DNA of 64,000 nt from Modicisalibacter luteus DSM 23508 (GTDB lineage Bacteria; Pseudomonadota; Gammaproteobacteria; Pseudomonadales; Halomonadaceae), in NCBI RefSeq assembly GCF_000378505.1, contig NZ_KB900005.1:3543-67542 (forward strand). The letters run 5' to 3'. Both the position numbers and the translations under genes were made by a program. Of this stretch, positions 16,690 through 24,820 are shown one piece after another. The notes under the pieces are model-generated. The model made no database searches. It saw only the letters and a program-made list of their open reading frames with translations, and was not told the origin of the DNA. Within the stretch, counting starts at the first letter, position 1. Each line of letters begins with the position of its first letter.

Positions 16690-16980
16690 CGAATCAATGG
16701 TCCAGTGGGGTCAGTCGATAAGGTCAACTCGAGGACGTGGCGGATTCTGGTCCCGTCCCACTCATGCCCGAGGTGGCGACCCTGCCAAGTGGCAGACACC
16801 ACGGGCGGCCGCAGTACAGCGGCGCACTCACCGCCGGCGTGTCGCACGCTGGGGTAGACGATGCCGTCGCTGTGGCTCTCCCAGGCCCGACGCCCGAAGG
16901 CCTGGCTGGCGCTCCAGTACGATGTCGTGGGCATGTGCTGGCGCTGGTAGTGAACTGGGTGCGGGCATGGGGCATCCTCC
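16690..16980 (-). pseudogene. RES-domain toxin, C-terminal fragment
   Basis: SYWSASQAFGRRAWESHSDG, then IVYPSVRHAGGECAAVLRPP and LGHEWDGTRI are typical of the C-terminal half of RES NAD-consuming toxins, including the catalytic Ser in YPSVR. The N-terminal half is absent. The frame then runs on into the XRE repressor without a stop, giving a spurious fusion. Confidence 0.7.
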
Positions 16981-17136
16981 CTCGCTGCGAATACTGTTTT
17001 AAAGCACAGTATGCGACAAGTCTGTTTATCATCCAGAAACGTTGACCACGGAGCGATATCAGTCGCCTAGTGAACAATTCAGCGAGCCCATAGAATCGGG
17101 ACAGTCCTATTTCTTGAGACGAAAAGCAGGAGAGAT

Positions 17137-17424
17137 GTGATGCCAACACCGGAGTGGCGCTACGAAAAGGCCGAGCGGGTAGTAAAGGCCTTGTGCCGGG
17201 GGCTTGCCGAAGCGGAGTCGGAAACGCTGCAAGGTGAGCTTGCAGTCGCCCTGCATGATTCTCTGAAGCTGCTATGCGATGCGATCGCCGAAGAGACCCC
17301 ATCCCGGGGCAACGTGTGGACCCCGGCCATGGTCGACCTGTTTCGGGAACAGCCCGAGAAATGCGGCCAGTGGCTGGCGCTACTGAACGAGCCCGATTTC
17401 AAACCCGACTATCACACCCAGTAG
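17137..17424 (+). CDS. Cassette gene 1: small soluble protein (95 aa), unknown
   Basis: The product is helical and acidic, with MPTPEWRYEKAERVVKALCR near the start, then GLAEAESETLQGELAVALHD and a tail QWLALLNEPDFKPDYHTQ. It lies 13 bp upstream of the membrane/GAF-like gene with a ribosome site (GTAGGAGGTGG) between them, so the two are almost certainly co-transcribed. I do not recognise the family. No copy of it remains at the duplicated locus near 8.6 kb. Confidence 0.65.
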   Translation: MMPTPEWRYEKAERVVKALCRGLAEAESETLQGELAVALHDSLKLLCDAIAEETPSRGNVWTPAMVDLFREQPEKCGQWLALLNEPDFKPDYHTQ

Positions 17425-17437
17425 GAGGTGGTGCGAG

Positions 17438-18718
17438 ATGGGCGAGTCCTCGCGACAGGGGGAGAAGGGCTCTGCGGGCAGCGCCTGGGTCTGGGTGAAG
17501 GAAAAGTGGCGGTCGTTCGTTCGAGCGGTGGGCGGCAGCAGCCTGGCCGGCACTCTCGTTGTTGGCGGGAGTGCTGCACTGGGTGGCGCGCTGGCGCTGT
17601 TTCCCAACGACATTCGTCGTTCCCTTTTGCAGCTGTGGCGGGCAGTCACCGACCAGGATACGACCTCCCCGCTATGGCCTGCCATTTTCTTCTGTGTCTC
17701 CTTCCTTCACGTCGTAATCATCGCGTGGTTCAAGGAATTTGCACGAGCCGCTGAAGCTCGGGAACTACGCCGGGAGCTGAACGAGCAGATCGATGACCTT
17801 CGTGAGATCACGCGCACGATGCCTCCCCGGGACTACCTGGAACGGTATGGCGAGCAGTCCAGGAAAGTGTCTTTTGAGGCCCAGACGGTGATTCCGGGGA
17901 TAACGCAAGCCATGGAGCGAGGGGAGAATCTCGAAGAGTGGCGGGACACGATCAATAAAGCTGTTCGCGTCGTTCTCGACGCAATACTGAACCTGGCCAT
18001 GGTCTTTGATGCGCCACACGATTCTCGGCGCCCGGTTTACTGGGCCAGCATCTTCTGGATCAAGGCTCCCAATGATGTCGACCACGGGAGTCGTGATGCC
18101 GTCTGGGAGCATGCCTGGGAGTTGTCGCGACATGAGGATGCCGGCTCCTTTTTCTCCCGTTCTGAAGTGTTGCTGGTGCGAGACGTCAATCTGTCGACCA
18201 GTAGGTTCACTGTCGACCAGAAAGACCCTGAGCCGAGCCCGCTTCTCCCCTTGGTGCTGGGCTGGGAAGAAGCCGAAGTACCGGAAGCCCGCAATCTGCC
18301 AGGGCTGGCGCTGGCGCTCGATCGGAGTCGCTATTCGTGGATCTCGGATACGCGGATGGCCATGCCACAGCTCACTGAGTTCGGCCTCTCGGCGAGGGAA
18401 AGGGTAGGTAGCTTCTTTTCAACCAACCTGGAATATCGCAGCCTCATGTCAATGCGCCTGGAGGGGGTTAGCTCGAAAGATGCGGAAATGATGGATGTGG
18501 CTGTGCTCACGCTGCATCGAGATTCACCAGGTATCATGCGATCGCTCGAGCGGGCCGATATGTTCTACCACCAGTTGGCGCCACTGCTCCCGCGGCTGTT
18601 TGAGCTCTGTTACGCACGGCAGACGCTTGATGCGAATGCAGCTGGGGACCTGACGGTGTATACTGAGCTTACCCCCGTTCCTTCGACCAAGGAGGACAGT
18701 GATGCTGAAACGGAATGA
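17438..18718 (+). CDS. Cassette gene 2: membrane-anchored protein with GAF-like sensor domain (426 aa), unknown
   Basis: A polar N-terminus of about 33 residues is followed by two predicted membrane helices (about 38-58, SLAGTLVVGGSAALGGALAL, and about 80-103, LWPAIFFCVSFLHVVIIAWF). Next is a charged coiled-coil-like linker (ARELRRELNEQIDDLREITR), a helical region, and from about 175 an alpha/beta domain with AILNLAMVFDAPHDS, YWASIFWIKAPND, NLSTSRFTVD, LVLGWEEAEVPEARNLPGLA and a C-terminal DVAVLTLHRDSPGIM. The pattern looks like a GAF-type sensor, but no ligand-binding motif is recognisable. Upstream is a 95-aa gene and downstream a basic 71-aa gene overlapping by 20 bp. A decayed copy of genes 2 and 3 lies at 8610-9633. 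Function unknown. Confidence 0.75.
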   Translation: MGESSRQGEKGSAGSAWVWVKEKWRSFVRAVGGSSLAGTLVVGGSAALGGALALFPNDIRRSLLQLWRAVTDQDTTSPLWPAIFFCVSFLHVVIIAWFKEFARAAEARELRRELNEQIDDLREITRTMPPRDYLERYGEQSRKVSFEAQTVIPGITQAMERGENLEEWRDTINKAVRVVLDAILNLAMVFDAPHDSRRPVYWASIFWIKAPNDVDHGSRDAVWEHAWELSRHEDAGSFFSRSEVLLVRDVNLSTSRFTVDQKDPEPSPLLPLVLGWEEAEVPEARNLPGLALALDRSRYSWISDTRMAMPQLTEFGLSARERVGSFFSTNLEYRSLMSMRLEGVSSKDAEMMDVAVLTLHRDSPGIMRSLERADMFYHQLAPLLPRLFELCYARQTLDANAAGDLTVYTELTPVPSTKEDSDAETE

Positions 18719-18914
18719 TCCCCGGCGCGTGACAAGCGGCGGGAGCAAAGAGATCGCCGAACGCCGAGAACGCGTGCGGCCACGCGTTGTGACCGCCGAA
18801 GACATGCGGAAGCCGCCTGCAGAGCCGAGCGTCTTCCTGGCTGCCGCGAAGCGGCGGCATCGTGAGTCCGTTGCAGCTGTGCGGCGCCATCGAGCCGAAC
18901 TCCTCGAGGACTGA
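18699..18914 (+). CDS. Cassette gene 3: small basic protein (71 aa), unknown
   Basis: The gene starts at a GTG 20 bp inside the end of the membrane-protein gene, an arrangement kept in the duplicate at 9412. The N-terminus is Arg/Lys-rich (RRVTSGGSKEIAERRERVRP) and the C-terminus has AEPSVFLAAAKRRHRESVAA then VRRHRAELLED, conserved with the paralogue. It could bind nucleic acid or interact with the membrane partner. A strong hairpin follows. Confidence 0.7.
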   Translation: MMLKRNDPRRVTSGGSKEIAERRERVRPRVVTAEDMRKPPAEPSVFLAAAKRRHRESVAAVRRHRAELLED

Positions 18915-18962
18915 GCGCATCGGCGGTTCCGCTGCCGCCCTCAATTTCTCCATAATCCCCAG

Positions 18963-18988
18963 AAGCCACTCCCATTCAGGAGTGGCTT
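18963..18988 (+). terminator. Hairpin terminator of the three-gene cassette
   Basis: AAGCCACTCC and GGAGTGGCTT form a 10-bp perfect stem around a CATTCA-type loop, followed by TTC. The position matches the terminator after the paralogous cassette at 9640. Confidence 0.75.
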
Positions 18989-19310
18989 TCACGTATCGCG
19001 GAGGTGGAAGCCCGACCGGAACCGGGTGCAGCTCCCCTGGGTTGACCAGTCAGGCTCCGTCAGTCTCCAGCTAGGGGCAGGGCTCAGGGGGAGCCCCCTC
19101 GCCAGTTGGCCACGTGCGACAGAGCCATTGCCGTCTCCCCCTGATACTGCCAGAATTGGCTCTGGCTCTAGCAGGCGCCTCCAACCCGTCATCAGGGAAG
19201 CTGTTATCAGCGCTGCTGCAAGCAAACTCTCATCGCCGTTCATGTTGCGTTCGGGCCTGTGAGGATCGGTTGACGGGTTACGATGTGTCGCAGTGCCGTG
19301 GAGAACCAAC

Positions 19311-20651
19311 ATGCCCGACACTCGTCTAGTGCGTCCCTCTACGATCGCCAGCATCAAGCGCTTGGCCAATAGGCTCAAGCGAGAAAGTGGCATCGCCCAT
19401 CATGAGACGCTGAATCTGGCTGCACGGCAAGGCGGCTTTGCCAATTACCGCCATGCGCAGCAACAGCTAGGTGCCGTCCAGCCCCCGGGCAATACGACTT
19501 CCCGCCAAACATTCTCTCTGTATATTTCTGTTCACTGGCGGGACACACAGGGCAATCGGGGGCGCGAGACTCTCTTCATGACCTTGTCTGCCCCCTGGGA
19601 AGAATTGATTACCCGTCAGGGAATGGGCAGAGTGGGCAAGCTACGCAGCTTGCGCCAGGATGGCCCCAATCACCTTGTCACTCCGCCGTACTGGGACTCA
19701 CCGGAGTCCGCCCGTCAGCACGCCTTCAGAATCGGCCGAGTGCTGCAGTTCATCGATGCAACGCGCCTGTCCCCCTCCAGTAGCCACTCCCGAGTTTACC
19801 CAGGGGGAAGATCGAGCAACGCGATTCCGGGTAACGATCACAGCAGTGTCTGGTATCACAGGCCAAGCGGGGCTTACGTCTTCGTAGACGAGCCTTACGC
19901 AAGCCCTCTGGAGGGGCATCAAGAGGAGCGCCAGCAGTGGGCGGACAGGCATGGCTACGCCATCAAGATGCCCTCGTGGCCTGGCATACATAACCCCGAT
20001 CAATACGGTGGTACAAGGCTGTGCTTGGTCAGTGCGGCGGACAACGCAGCTTTGCTCGATGATCTGGTGAGCGCGCTCGACAGGCTCCCGCGTAATTGGT
20101 TGACGAGCTCTGGTCAGGGGGAGTCCAGCCAAAGCCTGACGAAGTTAGTGCCCCCAGAGGCAGAGCCTGGCGTTTCCAGGGAGCAAGGGGCAAAACACAC
20201 CAAGCCGGCCCGAAAGCGTCGTACCGCCAAGACAGTTGCCTATCGATCGCTTGGCGGCTCGAGCCGTCGCCCGGCTCAGCGTATGTCAATTGCGGGGCAC
20301 GGGGAAATCGGCGTGCTACTCCAGACCATTGCACGCGAGGCTTACCATCGCTGGGGCGTGGTCACGGCCGTGAACCAGGTGCGCAATGAACTCGTTGATT
20401 GGGTACAGGGGGAATATACCCAAGAGGAACTACCTCAGGACGTGTTCCAAGAGCTTTACTATGGGGGAGCGCCCCGGGATGCCCCCATCTCTCGTCGTCC
20501 AGGCATGGAGATCCGCCAGCGTTGGATTGCCGACCTGGAGCGTGCCAAGGCCGTGCTTGCCGACCACTACCCGGATTGTGCACCGGTCTCCTTTCTGATC
20601 AAGAAGCTTGATCGAGCCAAGGGCTCAGTAGAGAAGTGGAATCCCAAGTAG
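19311..20651 (+). CDS. DUF5623-like protein (446 aa)
   Basis: The ATG at 19311 (MPDTRLVRPSTIASIKRLAN) has a GGAG eight bases upstream. The N-terminal segment VRPSTIASIKRLANRLKRES, then HHETLNLAARQGGFANYRHA matches the start of a plasmid- and island-borne family that I recall as DUF5623. The middle contains EPYASPLEGHQEERQQWADR and a basic linker (KHTKPARKRRTAKTVAYRS) precedes a helical C-terminal domain. Biochemical function is not known to me. It stands alone, with a long inverted repeat immediately after the stop codon. Confidence 0.65.
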   Translation: MPDTRLVRPSTIASIKRLANRLKRESGIAHHETLNLAARQGGFANYRHAQQQLGAVQPPGNTTSRQTFSLYISVHWRDTQGNRGRETLFMTLSAPWEELITRQGMGRVGKLRSLRQDGPNHLVTPPYWDSPESARQHAFRIGRVLQFIDATRLSPSSSHSRVYPGGRSSNAIPGNDHSSVWYHRPSGAYVFVDEPYASPLEGHQEERQQWADRHGYAIKMPSWPGIHNPDQYGGTRLCLVSAADNAALLDDLVSALDRLPRNWLTSSGQGESSQSLTKLVPPEAEPGVSREQGAKHTKPARKRRTAKTVAYRSLGGSSRRPAQRMSIAGHGEIGVLLQTIAREAYHRWGVVTAVNQVRNELVDWVQGEYTQEELPQDVFQELYYGGAPRDAPISRRPGMEIRQRWIADLERAKAVLADHYPDCAPVSFLIKKLDRAKGSVEKWNPK

Positions 20652-20653
20652 GG

Positions 20654-20704
20654 GAGTCTCACGATTGAGGGCTGGCGCAACACCAGGCCCTCGATCGTGA
20701 GACT
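20654..20704 (+). terminator. Long 19-bp stem after the DUF5623 gene
   Basis: GAGTCTCACGAT at 20654-20665 and ATCGTGAGACTC at 20693-20704 are the outer arms, and the stem continues through GAGGGC / GCCCTC with a single mismatch, enclosing about 13 nt. It starts 3 bp after the stop codon. It is longer than usual terminators and lacks a clear T tract. Confidence 0.55.
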
Positions 20705-20854
20705 CACTGCCGCCTTTTGCGTGGCCGCTGGGGAAAGACAGGGGGGCGCATGCTCTGGGATGCGAACCGGGAATAGGCACAGGCGCCCCCGCTATGCGAC
20801 TGGGCTCAAAGCGAAAGCTACGGGACCAGTCCCGAAGCATCCACCGAGATGGCA

Positions 20855-21292
20855 CTACCAGCGTGCAGAACGCCGGCAAAACGCACGAATGCGCGCGGCA
20901 ACCCATGCTTCCGTAATCGTCGGCACGACGACGGTGGCACCTCGCCCGCCACCGACCCGCTCAGGCTCAGCCCACCACTGCAGCTGCTTCCGGGCCAACG
21001 ATTGACCAAACACCCGCAACTGCCATGCACGCACGTTGTCCCGCCCGGGACGTGTGTCGGAATTGCTGCGAGAAAGGGCATAGGCGGTCAGGAGCGTCAA
21101 CGCCGCCGCCCGTGCATGGCGCTTCCATCCGTTGACCATCCCGCCTCGCACCTGGGGTGAAATGCCCGTGCTCGCCCGCACAGCGTCGATTTCTTTCAGG
21201 GTTCCCCCGGCCAGTAAGTCGAGGCGCAGCCGCACGTCATCACCGCCCATGGTGATCGCCACTTCGGATGGAATAAGTGCAGCGTAGATCAT
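20855..21292 (-). CDS. Hypothetical protein (145 aa)
   Basis: The frame begins MIYAALIPSEVAITMGGDDV and includes VRLRLDLLAGGTLKEIDAVR, MVNGWKRHARAAALTLLTAY and WAEPERVGGGRGA near the end. Composition is reasonable for a soluble protein but no family is recognised. It lies 80 bp downstream of the RES toxin on the same strand, so it could be an extra member of that unit or a remnant. Confidence 0.35.
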   Translation of the reverse strand: MIYAALIPSEVAITMGGDDVRLRLDLLAGGTLKEIDAVRASTGISPQVRGGMVNGWKRHARAAALTLLTAYALSRSNSDTRPGRDNVRAWQLRVFGQSLARKQLQWWAEPERVGGGRGATVVVPTITEAWVAARIRAFCRRSARW

Positions 21293-21372
21293 CCCGCAGT
21301 TATCGGACTGGTCCTCTAGCTACTTGGCAAGCGCAGCGAATTTTCCCAGAACAATATGAAAGGTTGCCGCAG

Positions 21373-21891
21373 TTACGGCCATGAAGCTTGGTCGACAGGC
21401 AGCCGGCCGTCAGGGTCGTAGGCGTTGAGCCGATCTTGATCGCCCAGCGCGTCGGTGTAGACCACAAGGTTTACGCCGCCCGGGTTAGCGGCCGATGGAA
21501 ACAGGATTCCGCTGGCGCCTGTCTCCAAGGCTAGGTCGCCGAGCAACCAGCTGGGCGGCTCAACGCGCTCGTTAAACCACAGCCTTCGCCAGTCGCAACT
21601 CATTTCCTGCCAAATCGAATCCCAGTCAGCAGAGTATCCGTGGCGGAAGTCCACCACGGTGGTCAAGTTTACGGTGTAACTCACAATCAACCCAGGAGGC
21701 ATCAGCGTGGAGAGCTGCCGATACTCCTTCAGCGCAGTTACCTCTTCCAGCGCAAGGTAAAGGGCAGGAATGCCTATGCGATTCAGGCGCCCACCATGTT
21801 GGGCGGCGCCAGCGCCGCTGGCTGGCTCTATCGCCCAACGAGGGACATGGACACGATATGCTGATTGATCTGGCAAGTTGGTAAGGATCAT
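21373..21891 (-). CDS. RES-domain toxin (NAD+ phosphorylase-type, MbcT-like)
   Basis: The 172-residue protein is full length for this family. It shows YRVHVPRWA near the N-terminus (catalytic Arg region), LYLALEEVTALKEYRQLS (Glu), VVDFRHGYSADWDSIW, and LETGASGILFPSAANPGGVN (catalytic Ser region). Characterised RES toxins such as MbcT degrade NAD+ when not bound by their Xre-type antitoxin. The antitoxin gene is directly upstream with a 4-bp overlap. Two other RES fragments (10966-11127 and 16690-16980) are broken, so this is the only intact copy here. Confidence 0.85.
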   Translation of the reverse strand: MILTNLPDQSAYRVHVPRWAIEPASGAGAAQHGGRLNRIGIPALYLALEEVTALKEYRQLSTLMPPGLIVSYTVNLTTVVDFRHGYSADWDSIWQEMSCDWRRLWFNERVEPPSWLLGDLALETGASGILFPSAANPGGVNLVVYTDALGDQDRLNAYDPDGRLPVDQASWP

Positions 21892-22307
21892 CCGGCCGCG
21901 CCAGCGCTAAGCGATTGGACGTAGCCCAATAGGTCATCGGCTCGCCCATCACTTACCAGCTGCTCAGGTGTCTTGAAATCGAATGCGCTTATCGGCTCAT
22001 TGCGGAACCAGAACGCGGCATCCTGGAAATTGCCATTCACAGCAGCCGCGGCGCCCATGACTCGCACTGCGTCCCGTAGATAGGTCTGCAGCTTCTCGGC
22101 CCCTTGGGCACGGTTCACTGTTACGCGATGGACGTGGGCACGGGCAGCAAGCGTCTGAACGTCCATGCCCAGGGCAAGGCAAAACATCCTAGGACTGATG
22201 ATCGGGCTCTTGTCATAACGTGCGCGAGCTTTCAGATCAGATATGAACTGATCGAAGGTATCGGGAGCATCATAGTCGGACGGTTCGATGATTACTTCAG
22301 CACTCAT
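21888..22307 (-). CDS. Xre/MbcA/ParS-family antitoxin (DUF2384)
   Basis: The 139-residue protein has an N-terminal DNA-binding helical region (MFCLALGMDVQTLAARAHVH) and a C-terminal toxin-binding domain with FWFRNEPISAFDFKTPEQLV followed by SDGRADDLLGYVQSLSAGAA, which is the hallmark of the DUF2384 half. It overlaps the RES toxin gene by 4 bp (ATGA) and should both neutralise the toxin and repress the operon. Confidence 0.85.
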   Translation of the reverse strand: MSAEVIIEPSDYDAPDTFDQFISDLKARARYDKSPIISPRMFCLALGMDVQTLAARAHVHRVTVNRAQGAEKLQTYLRDAVRVMGAAAAVNGNFQDAAFWFRNEPISAFDFKTPEQLVSDGRADDLLGYVQSLSAGAAG

Positions 22308-22550
22308 AGCCTAACCTCCCTACAGGCATGCAGCGAAATTGCTACATAAATGCATCATAGCCATACAGGTAACTTACGTCCAACCCCTCATTCCTTAATG
22401 CAGCATGATCGCCTCGCGAATAGTGCCGCTTCGCTGGCCGACTTTCCGTGAACAGCGCATGGTTGCTGGTGGTAGGCTGGTTGGGAGGCCAACAGGCAAC
22501 TCTCTCAGGATCGCTCCCGATTCCCCACCAATCCTGACAGAGAGGTTTCC

Positions 22551-23229
22551 ATGACCAACCCCAGCCGCCAGGCCACATCGCTCCGACCGGGGCAGTTCCG
22601 CCACCTGATCCGCGTTGCCGGCGTCACCGGGCGTATGCCCGAGCGTGATCAGATGCTGCTCTGGCTGACCCACACCACCGGCATCCGCGTCACTGAACTG
22701 GCGTTGCTCCGTATCGATGATGTGCTGTACCCGAGCGGGGCAATCCGTGATGAAGTCTATCTGCGGGCCGAGATCACGAAAGGCTGTCGGCCGCGCAATA
22801 TCCACCTCACGCATCCGAAGTGCATCGCAGCAATCAATGCCTGGCTTGAGGTGCGTCGGTACCGGGGGTGGGGACTCTCAGGCGACAGTGCATACCGTGG
22901 CTTCCTACCTCACACCAAGCTGGTATTGACGCACAAAGGGAGAAGCTTCGAACTGGCCGTGAAGCGGCGAGAGCTTGATGCTGGCCTCAAGGAGTACCGG
23001 GCCTGTGACGCTCTCCAGCAGACCATGAGCCGCCTGTACCGCCAGGCTGGTATTCAAGCTGGGATCGAGCCACAGCGGCCGACACACGCTGGCTGCAAGG
23101 GTGCTGGCTGCCACCGGCGATGTAGAGACGGTGCAGGCCGTACTGGGCCACCAGGAGCTGGATCACACCAAGCCATACTTGACTGTCGTTCAGGAGACAA
23201 TTCGGCGGGCGTTTGAGATGGCGCTTTAG
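22551..23229 (+). pseudogene. Tyrosine recombinase/integrase with one frameshift
   Basis: The first part encodes the catalytic Arg in THTTGIRVTELALLRIDD and the beta-hairpin Lys region YLRAEITKGCRPRNIHLTHP. Near 23060-23064 an extra G shifts the frame. In the alternative frame the sequence continues GSSHSGRHTLAARVLAATGD, VETVQAVLGHQELDHTKPYL and QETIRRAFEMAL to a stop at 23229, supplying HxxR, the second His and the Tyr nucleophile. All catalytic residues are therefore present across two frames, so the inactivation is recent or a sequencing error. Without the shift it would be a compact recombinase of about 225 aa. Confidence 0.85.
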
Positions 23230-23232
23230 AAT

Positions 23233-23290
23233 GATGACTCCTTTCCATAGTCATCAGGTTGCTTTATCTTGGTGACTAGACGTGATGACT
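23233..23290 (+). promoter_or_regulatory. Operator region of the Phd/PIN toxin-antitoxin operon
   Basis: GATGACT (23233-23239) and AGTCATC (23249-23255) form an inverted repeat, followed by GGTGACT at 23271 and GATGACT again at 23284. Such clustered half-sites are typical of Phd-type autoregulation. Their position argues for a start codon downstream of 23290. Confidence 0.6.
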
Positions 23291-23296
23291 AGGGGT

Positions 23297-23539
23297 ATGA
23301 CCATGCATTCTGAAGAGGTATCAAAATCTCAGTTCAAGGCGCGGGCGCTGGAGTTCTTTCGCCAGGTTGAAGCGTCTGGCGAGGCGGTCATTGTGACTGA
23401 CAAGGGGCGCCCCACTATCGAAGTACGCCGCTATAAGGCAGATCAGCGCTCACCTCTTGAGCGACTGCGCGGCAGCGTTATCGAGCTGGCTGATCCCTTC
23501 GAGCCAGTGGGCGAGGAAGACTGGGAGGCGCTGCGTTGA
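23297..23539 (+). CDS. Phd/YefM-family antitoxin
   Basis: The ATG at 23297 (MTMHSEEVSKSQFKARALEF) gives about 80 aa. The N-terminal DNA-binding fold has VSKSQFKARALEFFRQVEAS and GEAVIVTDKGRPTIEVRRY, which is the classical Phd pattern. The C-terminal tail ADPFEPVGEEDWEAL is the likely toxin-wrapping segment. It overlaps the toxin gene by 4 bp. Confidence 0.85.
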   Translation: MTMHSEEVSKSQFKARALEFFRQVEASGEAVIVTDKGRPTIEVRRYKADQRSPLERLRGSVIELADPFEPVGEEDWEALR

Positions 23540-23937
23540 TCGTCTTGGACACCCACGCCCTGCTGTGGTGGGTCAACGGTGACTCCCAGCTCTCGCAGAG
23601 CGCCCTTGAGACTATTGAGCATGAGCTTCTAGCGGATGATGGCGAAATCCTGATATCGGCAATCTCGGCGTGGGAAATTGCGCTGCTGGTCGAGAAGGAG
23701 CGCCTCACGCTATCGATGGCCATCGACGACTGGCTGGATACCGTAGAGGAGATTGAGGGGGTCCGCATTGTAGCTGTCGACGCTGCCACGGCAGTTGAGT
23801 CAACCCGGCTCCCCGGAGAGTTCCACAAAGACCCGGCAGATCGGATGATCGTGGCATTGGCCAGGCACCACAACGCTGAGCTGATCACTGCGGACGAAAA
23901 GATTACAGCCTACCGGCACGTCAAAACGATCTGGTAG
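23536..23937 (+). CDS. PIN-domain toxin (VapC-like ribonuclease)
   Basis: The gene begins at a TTG overlapping the antitoxin stop (TTGA). PIN-domain acidic residues are present: LDTHALLWWV (Asp), ISAWEIALLVEKERL (Glu), KDPADRMIVALARHHN (Asp) and LITADEKI (Asp). The length, 133 aa, is normal. VapC-like toxins cleave RNA, often tRNA; the target here is unknown. Confidence 0.9.
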   Translation: MIVLDTHALLWWVNGDSQLSQSALETIEHELLADDGEILISAISAWEIALLVEKERLTLSMAIDDWLDTVEEIEGVRIVAVDAATAVESTRLPGEFHKDPADRMIVALARHHNAELITADEKITAYRHVKTIW

Positions 23938-23996
23938 CCGAACTATCGAGGAAAAGCAGAACTGTTCGGCGAGTTCTAACGTTACAGTGAGAAAAG

Positions 23997-24029
23997 CGGC
24001 CCCTGGCGACCATGAGTTGTCAGGGGCCG
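23997..24029 (+). terminator. Hairpin terminator after the PIN toxin gene
   Basis: CGGCCCCTGGCGAC and TGTCAGGGGCCG form a strong stem with one bulge around a CATGAG loop, 60 bp after the toxin stop. Confidence 0.65.
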
Positions 24030-24237
24030 TGTCGTTTATGAGGCGTGTGACTTTGTCACATCGCGGCAAGCCTATAGGGGGCTGCGCAGGGTAGGCGATG
24101 GAATAGCCCGATACCTGTTGACGAGCCCACTATCTGCCGGGCTAGGCCGTTTTCGAGCCGCAGAGCTCCGGCGATCCATTAAGCTGGCAGTTTGCCATCA
24201 CGGCCGCTCCAAGTTTCGCGGTAAGGGAACCGACCCC

Positions 24238-24570
24238 ATGACTAAACAAGTGAAAGATACCCTCATATGGGAGGATGAAACCTTCCTCCTCGAGAAGCCT
24301 CCTGAGCTACCGAAGCATCACGACAAGATCGTGCCAGGGAGGCCCCAGAATGCCGACCCGATGGACGATTATCTCGATATCACTACGAGCACAGCCTGTC
24401 ACCGCGGATACATCGCCACTTGGGAGGTCGTGGAGGGCCAGCTCTACTTGACGGGTCTCGAGGGCAGATTCCAACTCCCCGAGGGACCGGTGCTGGCAGA
24501 TTGGGTTTCTGGCCGCCTGTTGGCGCCAACGAAGCCGTTGGGGGTGCACATAAACATTCGATTACCTTAG
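24238..24570 (+). CDS. Hypothetical protein (110 aa)
   Basis: The ATG at 24238 gives MTKQVKDTLIWEDETFLLEK, then a middle part STACHRGYIATWEVVEGQLY and a conserved-looking end LTGLEGRFQLPEGPVLADWV followed by SGRLLAPTKP. Beta-rich proteins with CxRGYxxTWE and FADWxSGRL segments occur widely next to toxin or effector genes, but I cannot assign a function. Confidence 0.6.
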   Translation: MTKQVKDTLIWEDETFLLEKPPELPKHHDKIVPGRPQNADPMDDYLDITTSTACHRGYIATWEVVEGQLYLTGLEGRFQLPEGPVLADWVSGRLLAPTKPLGVHINIRLP

Positions 24571-24820
24571 TTTATATCATGTTATTAGTGCGTAACATCA
24601 TGATTTTAATAATTAAGTAATATATAACAGTTTAGGTTACGGATGTTGGATGAAATGGTTGGTGGAGCCTCCCAGCCCCACCGACCTGAAATTGTACTTA
24701 TGGTCGATAGCGACGTCCTAGTTCCTAGTTCTTCTTGTGCCTGGTTGACAGCAGTAGGTCCGGCAAGGTTCTCTCCGCAATGTTGGGGTACTTGAAAAAA
24801 CGGGGTGGCAAAATTGAGCG

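Noticed and set aside
15942-16934. Single 330-residue RES-XRE fusion protein
   Set aside because: The RES part lacks its N-terminal half, and the repressor has its own ATG with the typical N-terminus, so the joined frame is chance.
16724-17302. Long minus-strand frame overlapping the RES fragment and cassette gene 1
   Set aside because: It is Pro/Ser/Arg-rich in an improbable way and runs antisense to a better-supported gene.
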